This document shows, one piece after another, positions 23,592-35,776 of a stretch of 64,000 nt of DNA. Origin of the DNA: Absidia repens (taxonomy: Eukaryota; Mucoromycota; Mucoromycetes; Mucorales; Cunninghamellaceae). The stretch's first letter is position 1. Each line of letters starts with the position of its first letter. The notes below the pieces were generated by a model that saw only the letters and a list, made by a program, of their open reading frames with translations, was not told the DNA's origin and ran no database searches. The translations under genes were made by a program, and so were the position numbers. The stretch spans positions 434,001 through 498,000 of the forward strand of contig MCGE01000014.1 in NCBI GenBank assembly GCA_002105175.1, in the 5' to 3' direction.

Positions 23592-24880
23592 CACACACGC
23601 TCCTAATTAATGACATGATAACTTACATTTGATTTCATCCGCTTCAAATCAGAATATGTCATGTAGCTGATGTAAGCATGGAGTGCATTGCGTCGAATTT
23701 TGGGATGCTTTCTCTACCATATGAAAAAAACAGGGTAAATTGACATGTATATTTCCATTCTATCCAAAGCCCCTTTTCCCACCTCTCTTTATTTGTGATC
23801 TTACCATGGATTGATAGCGTTGCTGTTGAGGATCATATCGAGTGTACGGTTGCTTGATAGATTGAAGCTGTTGCTGCTGGCGAGTCGGATGTTGATGGTG
23901 TTGATTGATAGAATGTTGCTGGTATCGATCTTGTTGTTGATGATGTGTATTATAAGAAGGTTGTTGCTGGTGTTGCCAATCATAACTAATAAGAAAAATT
24001 GAAAACAAGGGACAATGTAAGGGATTATGTAATTTGTTTGCATACAAAAAATAATGCATAACATTCATATACTTTTATACGTACCTTTCAGATTGTCTTT
24101 GGGCAGTCGATCTCATAGGAGGAGGTGCGTCAGGAAGGATGGTTGAAATTGAATAACGACCATGCATTCCATTAGCATATGTTTGTGATACTTGAGGATT
24201 AGGAATAATAAAAGCAGTGGGGGGAGTAAGAAGAATGGATTCATAATATCGATTTGCATCGTGCATCCTACTTACTTTCTTTCGTTGCTTCAGGGTACCT
24301 ATGAGCTACAATAGATTCAATATTCAGTAACCAAGTTATCCGTTTTAGATACTTATGGTATTCACTTACCATTTGGTGATCTTGTTATTCCATTAATCAT
24401 GTGCCCTATCATTCAAAAGGAGAAACAGCTTGTTCTTTAGTTTGTTGTCCATAGCATACCCGTATATCCATAACATACCATCCATTTTTGACTACGTTCA
24501 GTATATGAGAAAAAAAAAATTAGTCCCCAGGTAGACTATTTAGTATTTGATTGTTTCACTACAAATATATTCCATTTCCAATTTCTTTACCTGTGCTTGG
24601 TTAGATGTTGTATGTTCGTCTTCATTATCTACGTTGGGAGAAACAAGTAATATAAGCCATTTGTCACTTTCGCTTTTTGTTGCATATTTTTACCTAGCAA
24701 GTTGCGAATGGACATGGTGTTCACGGCGGTTGACCTTTCGCTTCTTTTCGTATGTTGTGACAAAGCCATTAGTATCGAGCCAGCTTCAGCTTCGTCCGAA
24801 TTGATATCCATATAATCAGGCGCATCAGTTGTTGAAGGTTCCTTTTTTATAGGTGATAGAGTATATACACTATTGGTCAT
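23205..24880 (-). CDS. Q/P/H-rich protein of unknown function, probably nuclear
   Basis: I do not recognise the family. The model has eight exons with consistent phases: 24880-24694, 24628-24591, 24491-24479 (13 nt), 24405-24370, 24298-24085, 23985-23805, 23713-23627 and 23534-23205, giving 361 residues. The N-terminus has a sumoylation-like IKKEP and the phrases AGSILMALSQH and MSIRNLL. The middle contains GTLKQRKKVSRMHDANRYYE and a long Gln/His tract. After it comes a conserved-looking helix with RRNALHAYISYMTYSDLK, and then a Pro/Ser/Gln-rich tail. A good donor sequence inside exon 5 (GTAAGTAGG near 24273) is read through, because the frame continues openly and no acceptor follows. Composition suggests a transcription-related factor, which is inference only. 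Confidence 0.65.
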
Positions 24881-25580
24881 GATGACCAAGAGAAAAGATA
24901 TATGAATAAATTTTAAAAAGAAGAGAAAGGAAAAAAAAAGGGGGGTTGGGGGAAGAAATAGAAAAAGTAAAAACAAAAAAAAAAAAAGAAAAAGAAAAAA
25001 AGCAGCGGCGAATAAATAGACTTGGTTATACAAGTAACTTTTGTTCGACATCAACCCATTCCTTATTTGTACATCTTGTTATGTATATATTAATGTTCTA
25101 CAATCTTATTGATATGTCATTCAACATTAACGACTTGATTTTTTTTTTCTAGCTGGGTGAACACCATTCATGTGGATGGGCGAATATCATATAGAGCATG
25201 GGGAGAGGCTGAGTTTTAAAACTGTATGGGTTGTACAAAACAATACTGAACTCCAAGCGTGTAAGTGTCAACTCGAAATGCAAAAATAAGACGGCACATG
25301 GTTGAAAAAAGTCAATTCACATGCTATGATGATGATGATGATGATGATGAACTGCACGGCCACATGCCACATGCAAAGTTATGCAAATAAAAGAGACCGA
25401 GAACGCACGATCTCGGCTTCACAATGTTTTTGTGAAGGAATCCGAGATTATTATTTTCAACGCTCATATGATATACCTTTTTCCCCATCATATATGCAGT
25501 ACATTAAAAAAAAGGAGATTGTTTATTTTATTTATTTAGTAAAAAAAGGATATTTATATGAAATTGGCTACTGTAAAAAA
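24881..25580. other. Intergenic region with a long hairpin
   Basis: Lies between the start of the Q-rich gene and the end of the Ca2+/H+ exchanger. It holds A-rich tracts (24928-25000), an ATG/GAT trinucleotide run (25327-25350) and the inverted repeat at 25410-25448. No gene recognised. Confidence 0.5.
25410..25448. other. 15 bp stem-loop with a 4 nt bulge
   Basis: ATCTCGG-CTTCACAA pairs with TTGTGAAG-(GAAT)-CCGAGAT across a TGTTT loop. All 15 base pairs are perfect. It lies about 130 nt beyond the stop of the exchanger gene and about 530 nt upstream of the Q-rich gene. Possible roles are an RNA hairpin in a 3' UTR or a small non-coding RNA; nothing in the sequence decides between them. Confidence 0.6.
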
Positions 25581-27678
25581 CTATAATGCAACCAGATTTG
25601 GTTCGCCGCTACTACTTCCACCGCTTGTTCCTGTGGGGTGACAATAAAAAGCCAAAGCAACAATTGCATAGGATGACTATTATATTATGAAAAATGTTAA
25701 TAAAATAAAATAAAAATACCAATGTGATAATATGTTGACTTACCAAAAGCAATACACCTTCGAGCCAATTGGATCGACCGTCTTGAATCAAGTAATTGAC
25801 GATCAGGACACTAGAAAATAAAATCACAGTTTCAAAGTCATCAAAGAAAAGGGTCATGGGTTGTCCAATGGCCCATCCAGCAATGACCAAAACGGGTGTA
25901 ACCAATAATCCGATTTGTAATGATGAGGATACCGCAATTCCAACTGAAAGGTTCATCTTGTTTTTCATAGCAAATGTTACTGCACTAACATGTTCTGCAG
26001 CACTATCATATTGAGATAAAATAAATATCAGTAGTCCTTTTACCTTAATTTCTCCACTTACTTTCCTACGATTGGTAAAAGAATAATACCAACAAATGTT
26101 TCATCTTTTTAAAAGAAAAAAAAATCACGTTAGATCTGCAAACTACCATATATTATTATGATATATTACCTATTCCCCAACTTGACACTACGCCTTCGAT
26201 GCTGTCATAAAAATAAAAATAAAAATTAAAACGCCGCTTTTTCAGGAACGAGGGGGGATATACATAAATCAAGGAGTTACTTACGCCCCAACAAGGAATT
26301 CGGCATGAATAGAGACAATGGCAGCAACAATAACCAAACTGAGAAATGTATATTAATAAAAAAAACCATAAATATTATTTAAAAAATAGACTTACGTGAT
26401 AACCGAAAATGATAATGTGGTAGTAGGTTGCTCTTCATCATCTTCTTCATCTTCATACTATGTAAAAAAAAAAATCAGCATGAAAGTTTCTTCAAAATAA
26501 AATAAAATAAAAATACAATGTGCTTACCAAATGAGAATGAGTTTTGAGCTAAATAAAATAAGATGAAACTTTAGAAACTAGGGAAAGAATACAATATTTC
26601 GCCTCACTTGGCTCCCCTTTTTTGTTTCATCCATAAATATTCTTACCTGGAAAATCAAAAACAGAACATATACGAGCAAAAGAATTAATGATGTTCCATG
26701 ACTCAAATTTAATACACCTTCTTCGGCAGCTTCTTCAGTTTCGGCAGTGGCTGAAAACGCAGCGGGTACCAATAGCGACAGGGTAGTCAAAGCAAGTAGA
26801 GAAGACGATGTTTGAGCAGCTGAGCGGAGTTTCATCAAAAGGAAGCATGTTAGTGTCAAGGCAAGGGACCCAGTCCAAGTAAAAAGCCTTCCCCCCTAAT
26901 TTTTTCTTCTTCTACCTGTGATATTAAAACTTTGTTCACTTCGACCAGCACCTCCAAGTAAAAAACAAAAGCCAAGAACCTAATCGAATAGACAAAAAAA
27001 GTAAATCTAACCTATCATTTCCTTTTTCAGCCTATCATATTGGTTAAGTATTTTTAATGTGTACCAAAAGAATATTCGATAGGATAGACCCAAGTACAGA
27101 CGCTAAGATAAAGAAAAAAAAATATTAACGAATTTTTTGTTGTTTTTTTACGCCCGATTTTCTTTTATTTTGACAATTGACATGTTACCTTGAACTACAC
27201 GTATTAAACCTTTATCCAAAGCTACCACACCTAGAATCAGTTCAACTGCATTACCGAATGTCGCATTCAATAACTACAAAACATAAATAAAAAGGTTCTT
27301 GGTCAATTTAAAACGCCGATCAATGCGCGGATGCCAAGGCTACTTACCGATCCTATAGTACTGCCACATCTTAATGCAATTTCTTCGGTAGCTATGGCAT
27401 AAAAAAACCGTCGTTAGATGACATAGTAATGACGTTGTTATGGTTGATGATGGCTTACCAAAACCAAGCAGTTTTGCCAAGGGAATAATGGCAATGAAGT
27501 TGAGCGAAAACACAATAGGAGCAGAGGCATCTGTGAAAGATACAAAAAGAGCAAGAGGAACAAAAACCAGTAAGACATTGAATTTGGATGATAGGGCAGT
27601 AATTTTAAATGAAGTCCAAAAATCCAATTTTTGTGCTGATACATTTCCACCGAGAAGAGGCTGATTTTCTGTAATCAT
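25581..27678 (-). CDS. VCX1: Vacuolar Ca2+/H+ exchanger, CAX family
   Basis: Cation/proton antiporter that loads Ca2+ into the vacuole. Thirteen exons: 27678-27459, 27391-27348, 27273-27189, 27102-27065, 26979-26916, 26819-26647, 26548-26528 (21 nt), 26457-26396, 26338-26285, 26201-26170, 26104-26062, 26002-25744 and 25676-25581. All phases agree and give 396 residues. Both alpha-repeat signatures are present: GNAVELILG in the first half and [18 protein letters not shown] in the second. They are separated by an acidic loop ([10 protein letters not shown]) as usual for CAX proteins. About eleven hydrophobic segments can be seen. The N-terminus ENQPLL contains a dileucine-like sorting signal, compatible with delivery to the vacuole. 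The fragmentation is extreme even for this window. ATG 27678 is the only Met ahead of the conserved part. Confidence 0.93.
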
Positions 27679-27795
27679 GATGATGATCGTTTTTTGTTTT
27701 TTGTTTTTTTTTTTGCGTGGGTGTGGTATATAAAAGTTTATAAAGAAAAAAGATAAAAAGATTAAGAAAAGGGTAAGATGTCTATTTATATTGTT

Positions 27796-27829
<34 letters not shown>

Positions 27830-28199
27830 CTTTCAATTTGTTGTGACAAAGTGTTACCGATTCCGGCGATCACTTGTACAAAAAGATTGTTCCATTAGAA
27901 GTTACCATATCAACAAAAGAATTTATTACCAAGTAAATGGTTCCATGTGTTGTTATCAAATTAAACTGCAATCCATTTTTGAAACAAGAAGACCTATGAC
28001 TTTTTTATTTTATTTTATTATCTTGAGTAAACCAAGCGAATTTCAAAAGGATATTTTGTACGTTTCAAATAGTCAATGAATCAGTTGATAATTCGCGATT
28101 ATTTGAGGAGACTTGTGGCGGGATTTAAAAAATTCTTCTCTTTGATTTTTTTTCAACCTCTTTTCCGTCAAATATACACACAACACATTAATTGCATCG
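27679..28199. promoter_or_regulatory. Divergent promoter region, VCX1 / TFC4
   Basis: 521 bp between divergent starts. A run of about 27 T lies at 27801-27827, roughly 120-150 nt from the VCX1 start. GCGGGATTTAAA at 28118-28129 is 70-80 nt before the TFC4 start. No gene seen. Confidence 0.5.
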
Positions 28200-31100
28200 A
28201 TGTCTAGAAAGAACGATCCCCAGATAGAATCTTCTGTTTCAAACTCTTCAGCAAAGAAAAATAAAGACATGGACTTTTTTGACAGTATCCTTGCCGGTGA
28301 CGATGCTGATATTGACAATCTTCCTTTGGATGAACTGGACCTTGATATGGGTGACTTTGGTGGTGGCAATGACAGCGATTACCAAGAAGACGAAGACGAC
28401 GATATTCTTGTTAATGATGACGAATTGACGTAAGTAATATGAAGAAAAAAGAAAACATATTCAACATAAAACATACTCATGGTTGATCTTGCTCTCTAGA
28501 TCCATGCTGGACGCTACCAAAGAAACACGGAAACGATTGAAGACTGGTGCACCTGAAGAATTTGAAAACGACTTTGCTGATTTTGAAGACAATTTACTTG
28601 CTACTGCTACTGTGGGCAAAAAACGAAATAAAGCACTCAGTCGGGTGGGCAAAGGGGAAGCTCGATTACCAAAGGAAGTCAGTCAACTTTTGGGACGCGC
28701 CAATGGATATTACCTCAGTCAAGATTACGGCAAGGCTATTGATATATTACAAGAAACCATTACTCAATATCCAAACTACCATCAACCCTGGAACACTCTT
28801 GGCTTAGTACATGAAGAAATGGGGAATACAAGCAAGTCTTTGGAAGTCCGGATGGTGGCGGCTCACATGAGTGCCAACGACGTGTCATTATGGAAAGAAC
28901 TTGGGCTGAAATCAATGTAAGTTGTATACATATATAGGATAACTAGTAAAGAAAAGTATTTTGACATTTATTCTATTATAGAGACAACAATGCGAAACGA
29001 CAAGCTGTGTACTGTTTTGATAAAGCCTTGGCATTAGATCCGTTGGATGTGGATGTATTATGGGATCGGTCATTTTTACAAAAGGACATGGGGAAGCTAG
29101 ATGCAGCCATGGATGGGTTCCAACAAATTCTTGAAATTCTACCATTCCACTTCAAGGTGATCAACGAACTGGCGCAACTCTATCGAATCAAAGGTGAAAC
29201 AAGACATGCTATTACCCTTTATGAAGATGCGATGGCACACCATGTTAAACATGCCAAGGTGGATTCGGAAGAAAACGAAGCCAACGACGAAGATGACAAC
29301 CCATTTAGCGACAAGCTTGGATACCCAGAAATCAATATGCTCAGCGAACTCTATTTGATGGTCAACGATTACCGACGAGCATTAGATTGCATCAAGACAG
29401 GAATACGACATGTACAACAACGACAACATGAACTCAAGTGGCTGGATCGACCTGATGATGATGACGAATACTTGCCGGTGATATCTAGACGAAAATTACG
29501 AAATACAGACCGAGCCCAATTTCGCTCTAGTAGGAAAACTCGCTCCAGCAACAACAAAAAGAAATACAGCAGCAAAAGCAGCAAAAGCAGCAGCAGCAAT
29601 GGCAACAACAACGGTGATGATGACGATGAATCGGATGGATCTTATCAGCCTGACAGCGGTGATGATGGCAGTGACGATAGCTCATACAGCGACGAAAACG
29701 GTGCCATGGATGAAAATGACGATGAGTTGGATACCGAGTCAGCTTTGGAACGTCAAAATATTCCTCTGGAACTTCGCGTACGTATGGGTGTGTGTCGAAT
29801 TTATCTTGGCCAAGCCCCGATTGCCAGACAGCATTTTGAATATCTCTACCAAAACTCACCCTCCATCTATCCGGATCTGTACCAAGATGTGGCCTGTGCT
29901 TACATGGATCGACGCTTCTTCGACAAGGCTTTGGCCGTCTTCCAAAAAATCATTGATGCCAAGGACGAGGTAGAGGTGGATTTACTTATTCGGACGGCGG
30001 AATGCTATCGTGAAGTAGGTGACTTGGAAACGGCAATGGTCTTTTTTGTGAATGTGCTAGACGAACAACCAGACAACCTAGAGGTGATGACATCCTTGGC
30101 GATGGTGTATGAAGAACAAGGCAAGGAAGATGAGGCGCTGGAACTGGTGGACTATGTTGTACGGAAAACGCGCGAAATACGACAAAAGAAACGACTGGAA
30201 GCACTGGCAGCTGGTGGAAAATTAACTGGGAAGGAGGTTGGTGACGAAACTGCAGCGGCAAATGACACGGAAGAACTGGCGTTGGAAACTGCGGAACGAC
30301 TGAACAACATTGCACGCAAAAAGGGATCCCTGTTTGATGAAAGTCTCGCACGGCAACAACTCAAGAATGAAAAAGAACTGAAAAGGGAGCAAAGGCGGCG
30401 GGAAGAAGATGAACGTCAAATGGATGCTTTGAAACTGTTTGAAAAAATCAACGAACTTCATGAAATGCTGCCTCCTTTGGTGGTGGAAACGGATCGAAAT
30501 ATTATGCGGGAATATATTCGTGTGGCTCAGCGCTTATGGGACGATTTTAGAACGACCAAGGCATTCTTTCCATACAAACAGGTAAGAAAAGAGGACAAGT
30601 TTCGAAAGTGTTTATGGTAACATATTAATCTTATTGTTATACCTGTTTGTAGAAAGTACTACATGATGGTAATGGATTTTATGCATCTAGGAATCGGAAA
30701 ACACGGGTAGCCTCTTATTCTATCCATGAAGCTCGAACATTGGCAACACGCTTACGGCAGCGAAGTAGGTCAAAAAAAGGAACAATCCAAGAACCTTTAG
30801 GCTTCTACGACGATGATGAAGAGGACGATGATGAGGAGGACGACGATGACGATGAAGAAGAAGCCTACAACAAAGAATTAAACAAGCCAGATCACTTCCG
30901 AAACATATGGCTTGATGATTGGATCGACATATTTATCAAAGTAAGGGACTCTCATTTTCTGTTTATTTTGTGTAGGGGCAACACTAACAATGATTTAATT
31001 TTCTATAGCTCTCATATATGCTCACCACTCTCCATCGTAGCGAAGAAGCTTTTATTATCTTAAGGACCGCCATTGTATCCAAACCTGTGTATAGTCATCC

Positions 31101-32364
31101 TGTCAGGAAGACTGTACTTAAGTTGGCCCTGTTAGGTAAGCTTCCCGTACCCTGCGCCTTAGCGAGTGTGAAAATGTGATATATTGACAACTATTTTTAC
31201 TATATATTATTAATAGGCTGTGGTATGATAGCGGACAATCGGACTGCTATGATAGATGTGGCGCGTTGGCTTTGTAATGCGTATCAGTTTGAAAATGACA
31301 CCTATCGGATATACGGCACAATTTTCCCTAGGTAAGAAACAAAAAGTAGACAAAGGGAGGAGAGTTATTTATCAACTTTTTTTTCATTTTTCCTTATTCA
31401 TATAGTGGTTTGCAAGATAAACTAGATTTTGGACCTATACATGCACTCAAATATTTTATTCGCAATATCAAACTTATGGACGGTCTTCACGGAATGTATA
31501 CACAACTTGAAAAAGGGGAACCGGTCAATCGAAAGGATGAAGCTCAAAAGATGAAGGAACTTCAAGATGTGATCCGCACAATGCAATTGGACCCCAAAAC
31601 AACTGGCCCTGATGATTATGAACGTTATTACAATGTGACCGAGGAAGTTCAAGGAAACGGACAGATCAAGGATTGGATGGAACCTTTAGCTGAAGTCAGC
31701 CCGCTTTTGATCACTTTGTTTGGGCATATCTTGATGATTGGAAGTAATTTTATCGGTGCCTCAAGTAAGTACAATCCCTGCCGCTTACACAGAACTACAC
31801 ATGGCTGATCACACCCTTTGTTTTTAATATAGTCTTTTATATGCGGGCATATGCATTAGAACCAAACGATCCTCTCATTACTCTGTCTTTGGGTATTGCT
31901 AATCTGCTTCGATCCACACAACGAATAACAGATGACCGGCATTTACAAATTCTCAAGGTAAGCATCTAACAAGTAATTCTATCTTGCGCACTCACCCACT
32001 TTTTTGATGTGAACAGGGTATGCAAATGCTCTCATATTACTGCAAACTTCGAAATCACAATCAAGAAGCAGAATACAACCTGGGTCGGGCATATCATTTG
32101 TTGAATTTGACTCATTTAGCCGTACCACATTATGAACGTGCACTGATACTACCTTCAGCAGCAAAGCAAGGCGGCCTCTTCGAACCAAAATCCATTGATG
32201 ATGTTTACACCTGGCCTGTACCAGATGACGGTAATGATGACAATGACGACGAAGATGAAACTGACTTGAAAAGAGAAGCGGCATACAACTTGCATCTGAT
32301 TTATATGACGAGTGGCGCAACTACTCTGGCGCAAATCTTGCTTTTGAAGTACTGTAGTATATAG
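28200..32364 (+). CDS. TFC4: Transcription factor TFIIIC TPR subunit (tau131)
   Basis: Subunit of the RNA polymerase III factor TFIIIC that helps recruit TFIIIB to tRNA and 5S genes. Nine exons: 28200-28429, 28500-28916, 28982-30581, 30653-30940, 31009-31135, 31217-31331, 31406-31764, 31833-31957 and 32017-32364, giving 1202 residues. The N-terminus is very acidic. A TPR array follows (for example ANGYYLSQDYGKAIDILQ, HQPWNTLGLVHEEMG and CFDKALALDPLDVDVLWD). Next comes a long Ser/Asn/Lys then Asp/Glu-rich spacer (about 390-470), a second TPR array, and a third block at the C-terminus (FYMRAYALEPNDPLITLSLGIANL) that ends AQILLLKYCSI. This block order and ending match Tfc4/GTF3C3. Basic segments between the TPR blocks may be nuclear localisation signals. 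Confidence 0.93.
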
Positions 32365-34105
32365 TAGTTTATGTGAACATAGCATAGTTTTATTATTGGT
32401 ATAATGGCTTTATTTTTTTTTTTTAGTTTTTTTAGTTAGTACTGATCAACAGATTATTTATTATTTTTTATACATGATTTTTATCTTAATAAACATTCTA
32501 GCGCTTTATTAGTTGGTACTCCTTCGCCACTTTGTATCTAGGTACGTGGCCTTTTTGAAATCAATTGATTCCATTTCATTTTGACATTCCGCATGAAAAA
32601 AAAGTGAGATAGACAGATAGAAGAAGCCCAGTCTAACGGAGGTTACGCTGATGGCATTGTCTGGGTTGATTGGTATGATGGTAGAACGGAAAAAGGGGCA
32701 TGTTTCATAAATGTGACCTAAAACTGTCAATCAGTCCCTAGTACTCAGGGGCGAGTAGTCATAGATAAGCTAGAAAAAAAAATGCAAAAGCTCTATAGGG
32801 GTGCGACATACACAGTACGAGCTAGATATATTGATATGATTTGGCCGCGTAGGAACATGACTATCTTTGATAGTAATTGGGTGAATTAGAAAGCATGTGT
32901 TTGGTAGGACACTCACAAAACTGCTACAAGCTGCTACAATAGCGACATTTTTCATTATTAGATGATTTAAAGTACGACGAATAAACAAACATATTTATTG
33001 AAGTATATTGGTAGATACTAAAACTGAAGACGAGGGGTTCATTGTCAAAAGGAATCTAATGGAAGGACCTATTGAAGGGAGCATGACGGAGACTAGGGTG
33101 GGATTAGAAGAGTGGGGACACTATTCTAGTGGGTCAGTTGTAAAAAGGGAGATAGTATACTGCACATATCATGGGAAAGGCCAAAGGGACCTCTGTTACG
33201 AAGCACAATAATGGTCACTACTAATCAAAAGGGATAATGGTTGAAAAAAAAAGGAATCTCTTGCACAAGACATGAAAGAGAATTATGGAACATTTTTCAT
33301 TGAATCAGGTGCAAAAGAGACGTATTTTATTCAATTGTATATACAAACTATGGATAAACTAGCACTAAACCAAGCTAATGAAGACTTCAAAAAGCCAACT
33401 TATGGCCGTCCCAAATCCTGAATCCAAAATGAAAGGGTTTCCCCATGCATCTTGTAATCCCTGAGCTGAAACCCCTTCTAAACTAGTCCTGACACTAAAC
33501 TAATCTAAGTCCATCATGACCTCAATGAAGTTGAATGGTGAATGAAAAACAAGAAGAAAAAGAAAGACAAAGAAAAGAAAGAGAGCGAAAAAATAAATAG
33601 GCGAAAATAAAAATTCACATGTGCGGGATTTAAAATATTTTCTGTGGCCTGCGTATGGTTAGATATAGCATGGCTACGCACAATATTATCCACAAACGAT
33701 GCGATTTCGTTTTTCCGTTAATATCATCATTATTGGTACGCACTGTAATATATATATTGTTTTGCTAAAATTCTTGGTTTGCAGTTCCTCGACTCCCTAC
33801 CCAAACCGACCAATCTCAGATTCTTAAGGTTCTTTTTTTTTGTAACGAAACAATACCACCCAACCTCGTACATTTGTTCCTTCTCATCTTTGCTATCCTA
33901 GTATGTGGTTATGCGTTATAAAATAAATATATTAACATTTGCCATTGGATTCAATTTATTCACGTTCTGAACTGCATTATATCATATGTTGTATCATATT
34001 GATGAAAAAAAAAGACAAGTACAGTAGGTAAATAAATAGGCTCTTGTTGTGTTATTAATAGTTTTTATATCATGCCTGGCCATTTTTATCATCACATAAA
34101 CAAAC

Positions 34106-34137
<32 letters not shown>

Positions 34138-34416
34138 ATATATAATTGAGTAAAGAATGATTTATTTCAATAAAAAAAAAGCGAATACAGAATAAAGAAT
34201 ATACTATGATATGAATTGTTTTAATAAAAAAAAACCAGAGAAAGAGAAAGAGAGAGCCCAGGAACGGTAGAGACCGGTATAACTAACTAAATGAAATAGG
34301 GAATAGGAATAAAGAACTGACAAATATTGATACTATGTACTAAAATGGGGGGCCATCACGCCAGCTAAAAGCGGTAAGAGAAGAGAGGGAAGTGGGGGAA
34401 AGAGGGAGAGAGACCC
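32365..34416. other. 2 kb gene-poor stretch
   Basis: TFC4 3' flank, repeat copy 3 in reverse orientation (about 32870-33645), then AT-rich DNA with a run of about 27 A at 34108-34134. I looked for tRNA-like B boxes and found none. No gene recognised. Confidence 0.55.
32870..33645 (-). repeat. Dispersed repeat family, copy 3
   Basis: Read on the minus strand it starts near 33645 with GAAAATATTTTAAATCCCGC and CACATGTG. It passes a pyrimidine tract and the conserved core 33540-33290 (GACTTAGATTAG, GTGTCAGGACTAGTTTAG, CAGGGATTACAAG, TTCAATGAAAAATG). The degenerate modules then run down to about 32870, with TCTTGTGCAAGAGATTCC and ACATGCTTTCTAATTC shared with copy 1. An open frame at 33008-33211 is inside the repeat and is not a gene. 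Confidence 0.85.
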
Positions 34417-34867
34417 TCAAGCTGATGCTGGGGTTGTCGACAAAGTATTTCGGTTATGATTGCTTGTTGTTGTACGTGTCGGATCAAATGTGTCATCAGT
34501 TTTCACAAACAAATTGGTCAGTCGACGTAGATGAACAAGTAAAGAAACTGGCCCAGTAGCAGCAAGGTTTGGCTCATTGATCGGATAAATTTGGAGGTAT
34601 TCTATGTATAAACAGAAGAAGAAGAAGCAATAAATCGGTTGTCCCAGATATCCTTGAAAACCTAAAATTTTTACCTTCAGGCAGCACACCAGTAGCACTA
34701 GCAGATGCCTCGATGGCCTCCAAGTACAATTGATCTTGATCTTTGTTCGGCATCTATAAAAGGTATGGAGTGTCAATTATAATCGTTTTAAATTCGCGCA
34801 TTTTTTTCGAGGAGATTACCTTTGGGATATCAGTATAATTTGATTGTGATAAAGCAGCTGTTTCCAT
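34417..34867 (-). CDS. Small acidic protein of unknown function
   Basis: 103 residues in three exons: 34867-34820, 34753-34675 and 34601-34417, with matching phases and consensus splice sites. The N-terminus reads METAALSQSNYTDIPKMP. The middle contains DQDQLYLEAIEASASATGVLPEEYLQ (shown only in part: LYLEAIEASA and EEYLQIYPINEP) and a helix LLVHLRRLTNLFVK. The tail is Thr/Ser/Asn-rich. There is no signal peptide and no membrane segment. The exon structure and even codon use argue for a real gene, but I recognise no family. Confidence 0.6.
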
Positions 34868-35056
34868 TATAGACTTTTGTTAATGTTTGATTGACTATGA
34901 GAATATGAATAAGAATGAAGAAAAGACAATGAAAAAATCAAAAAATAATACATGTTTATATATACATAATAAATATAAAAAATGGGGTGTTTTATTGTTG
35001 CTATTTTGACATTCAAAAGGTTGTGCATCTATATGAAACATAACGTGATTTTTTCT

Positions 35057-35776
35057 TCAAGGTGGGCAGGTCTTACAGGTTTGATCATCGTCATTTGTCT
35101 TGATGGCATCGTCCTTCTTTACATCCGAATGACCAAGAGATTTTTGAGGTGCAATGACGTCTCTGACCCGTTGTTTCTAAAAGATTGATGCAGTTAGTGA
35201 TAGTAATAAAACATACCCCAACACCTTTGCATAAAACCTGTTGACCATGTCTTACCAACACCTTTGCTTCAGGAAACCCACCATCCTGTTTTCGGTCCCA
35301 GATAAGCTCTAAAGAATTGTCAAAAATCATGTCAGAAATCGTCCAATAAATGGGCGCATGTTACCTTACCTTCATTCACCTTGATAACAAATACACCAAC
35401 ATCACCGGGCATAAGCGCCACTTCACCAATATCCTGCTCAAATGTCGTCAGCAGTTCTTGACTTAACCACGCTACGCAAGTAAAAAAAAAAAAAAAAAAA
35501 AAAAGATTGTGAACCAATACATTCATTAATAGAATCAAAAGGGTATCGAAATGAAACCCGAGACTTTCAAAGCTCTAGTCTGTGTATTTTTCGGTATTAC
35601 TTACAGGCTCTAAGCATCCATCGGCATTTTGGACAATACTAAAGAGGAGAAGAAAAAACACTAATTAGTATGATCAAATAAATCCTCAAAAAGCTTACTC
35701 TACTTTTTCTTCGGCTTACTTCAATAGACACACGAGGCTTCGTATTCACTGTTTTTTCAACGTCGCTAGTATCCAT
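35057..35776 (-). CDS. Rdx family protein (SelW/SelT-like, Cys form)
   Basis: Thioredoxin-like fold protein of the selenoprotein W/T/H-related Rdx family, 121 residues. Five exons: 35776-35720, 35638-35605, 35471-35370, 35308-35256 and 35176-35057, all in phase. The redox motif is CPKC at residues 21-24, within RVSIEYCPKCRWMLRASWL. The second half shows the family signature EVALMPGDVGVFVIKVNE, then IWDRKQDGGFPEAK and QRVRDVIAP. The motif has Cys at both positions; no selenocysteine codon is involved. A second pair, CKTC, lies close to the C-terminus. The start at 35776 is preferred over an in-frame upstream ATG at 35878, because the intervening residues are Phe-rich and unlike the family. Substrate and partner are unknown. 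Confidence 0.88.

Noticed and set aside
24264..24280. GTAAGTAGG inside the Q-rich gene as a splice donor
   Set aside because: The frame stays open for 190 nt to a later good donor, and no pyrimidine-AG acceptor follows in a matching phase.
32365..34416. tRNA genes in the gene-poor stretches
   Set aside because: I looked for GGTTCGAATCC-type B boxes and cloverleaf arms and found none I could support; a tRNAscan-SE run would settle it.
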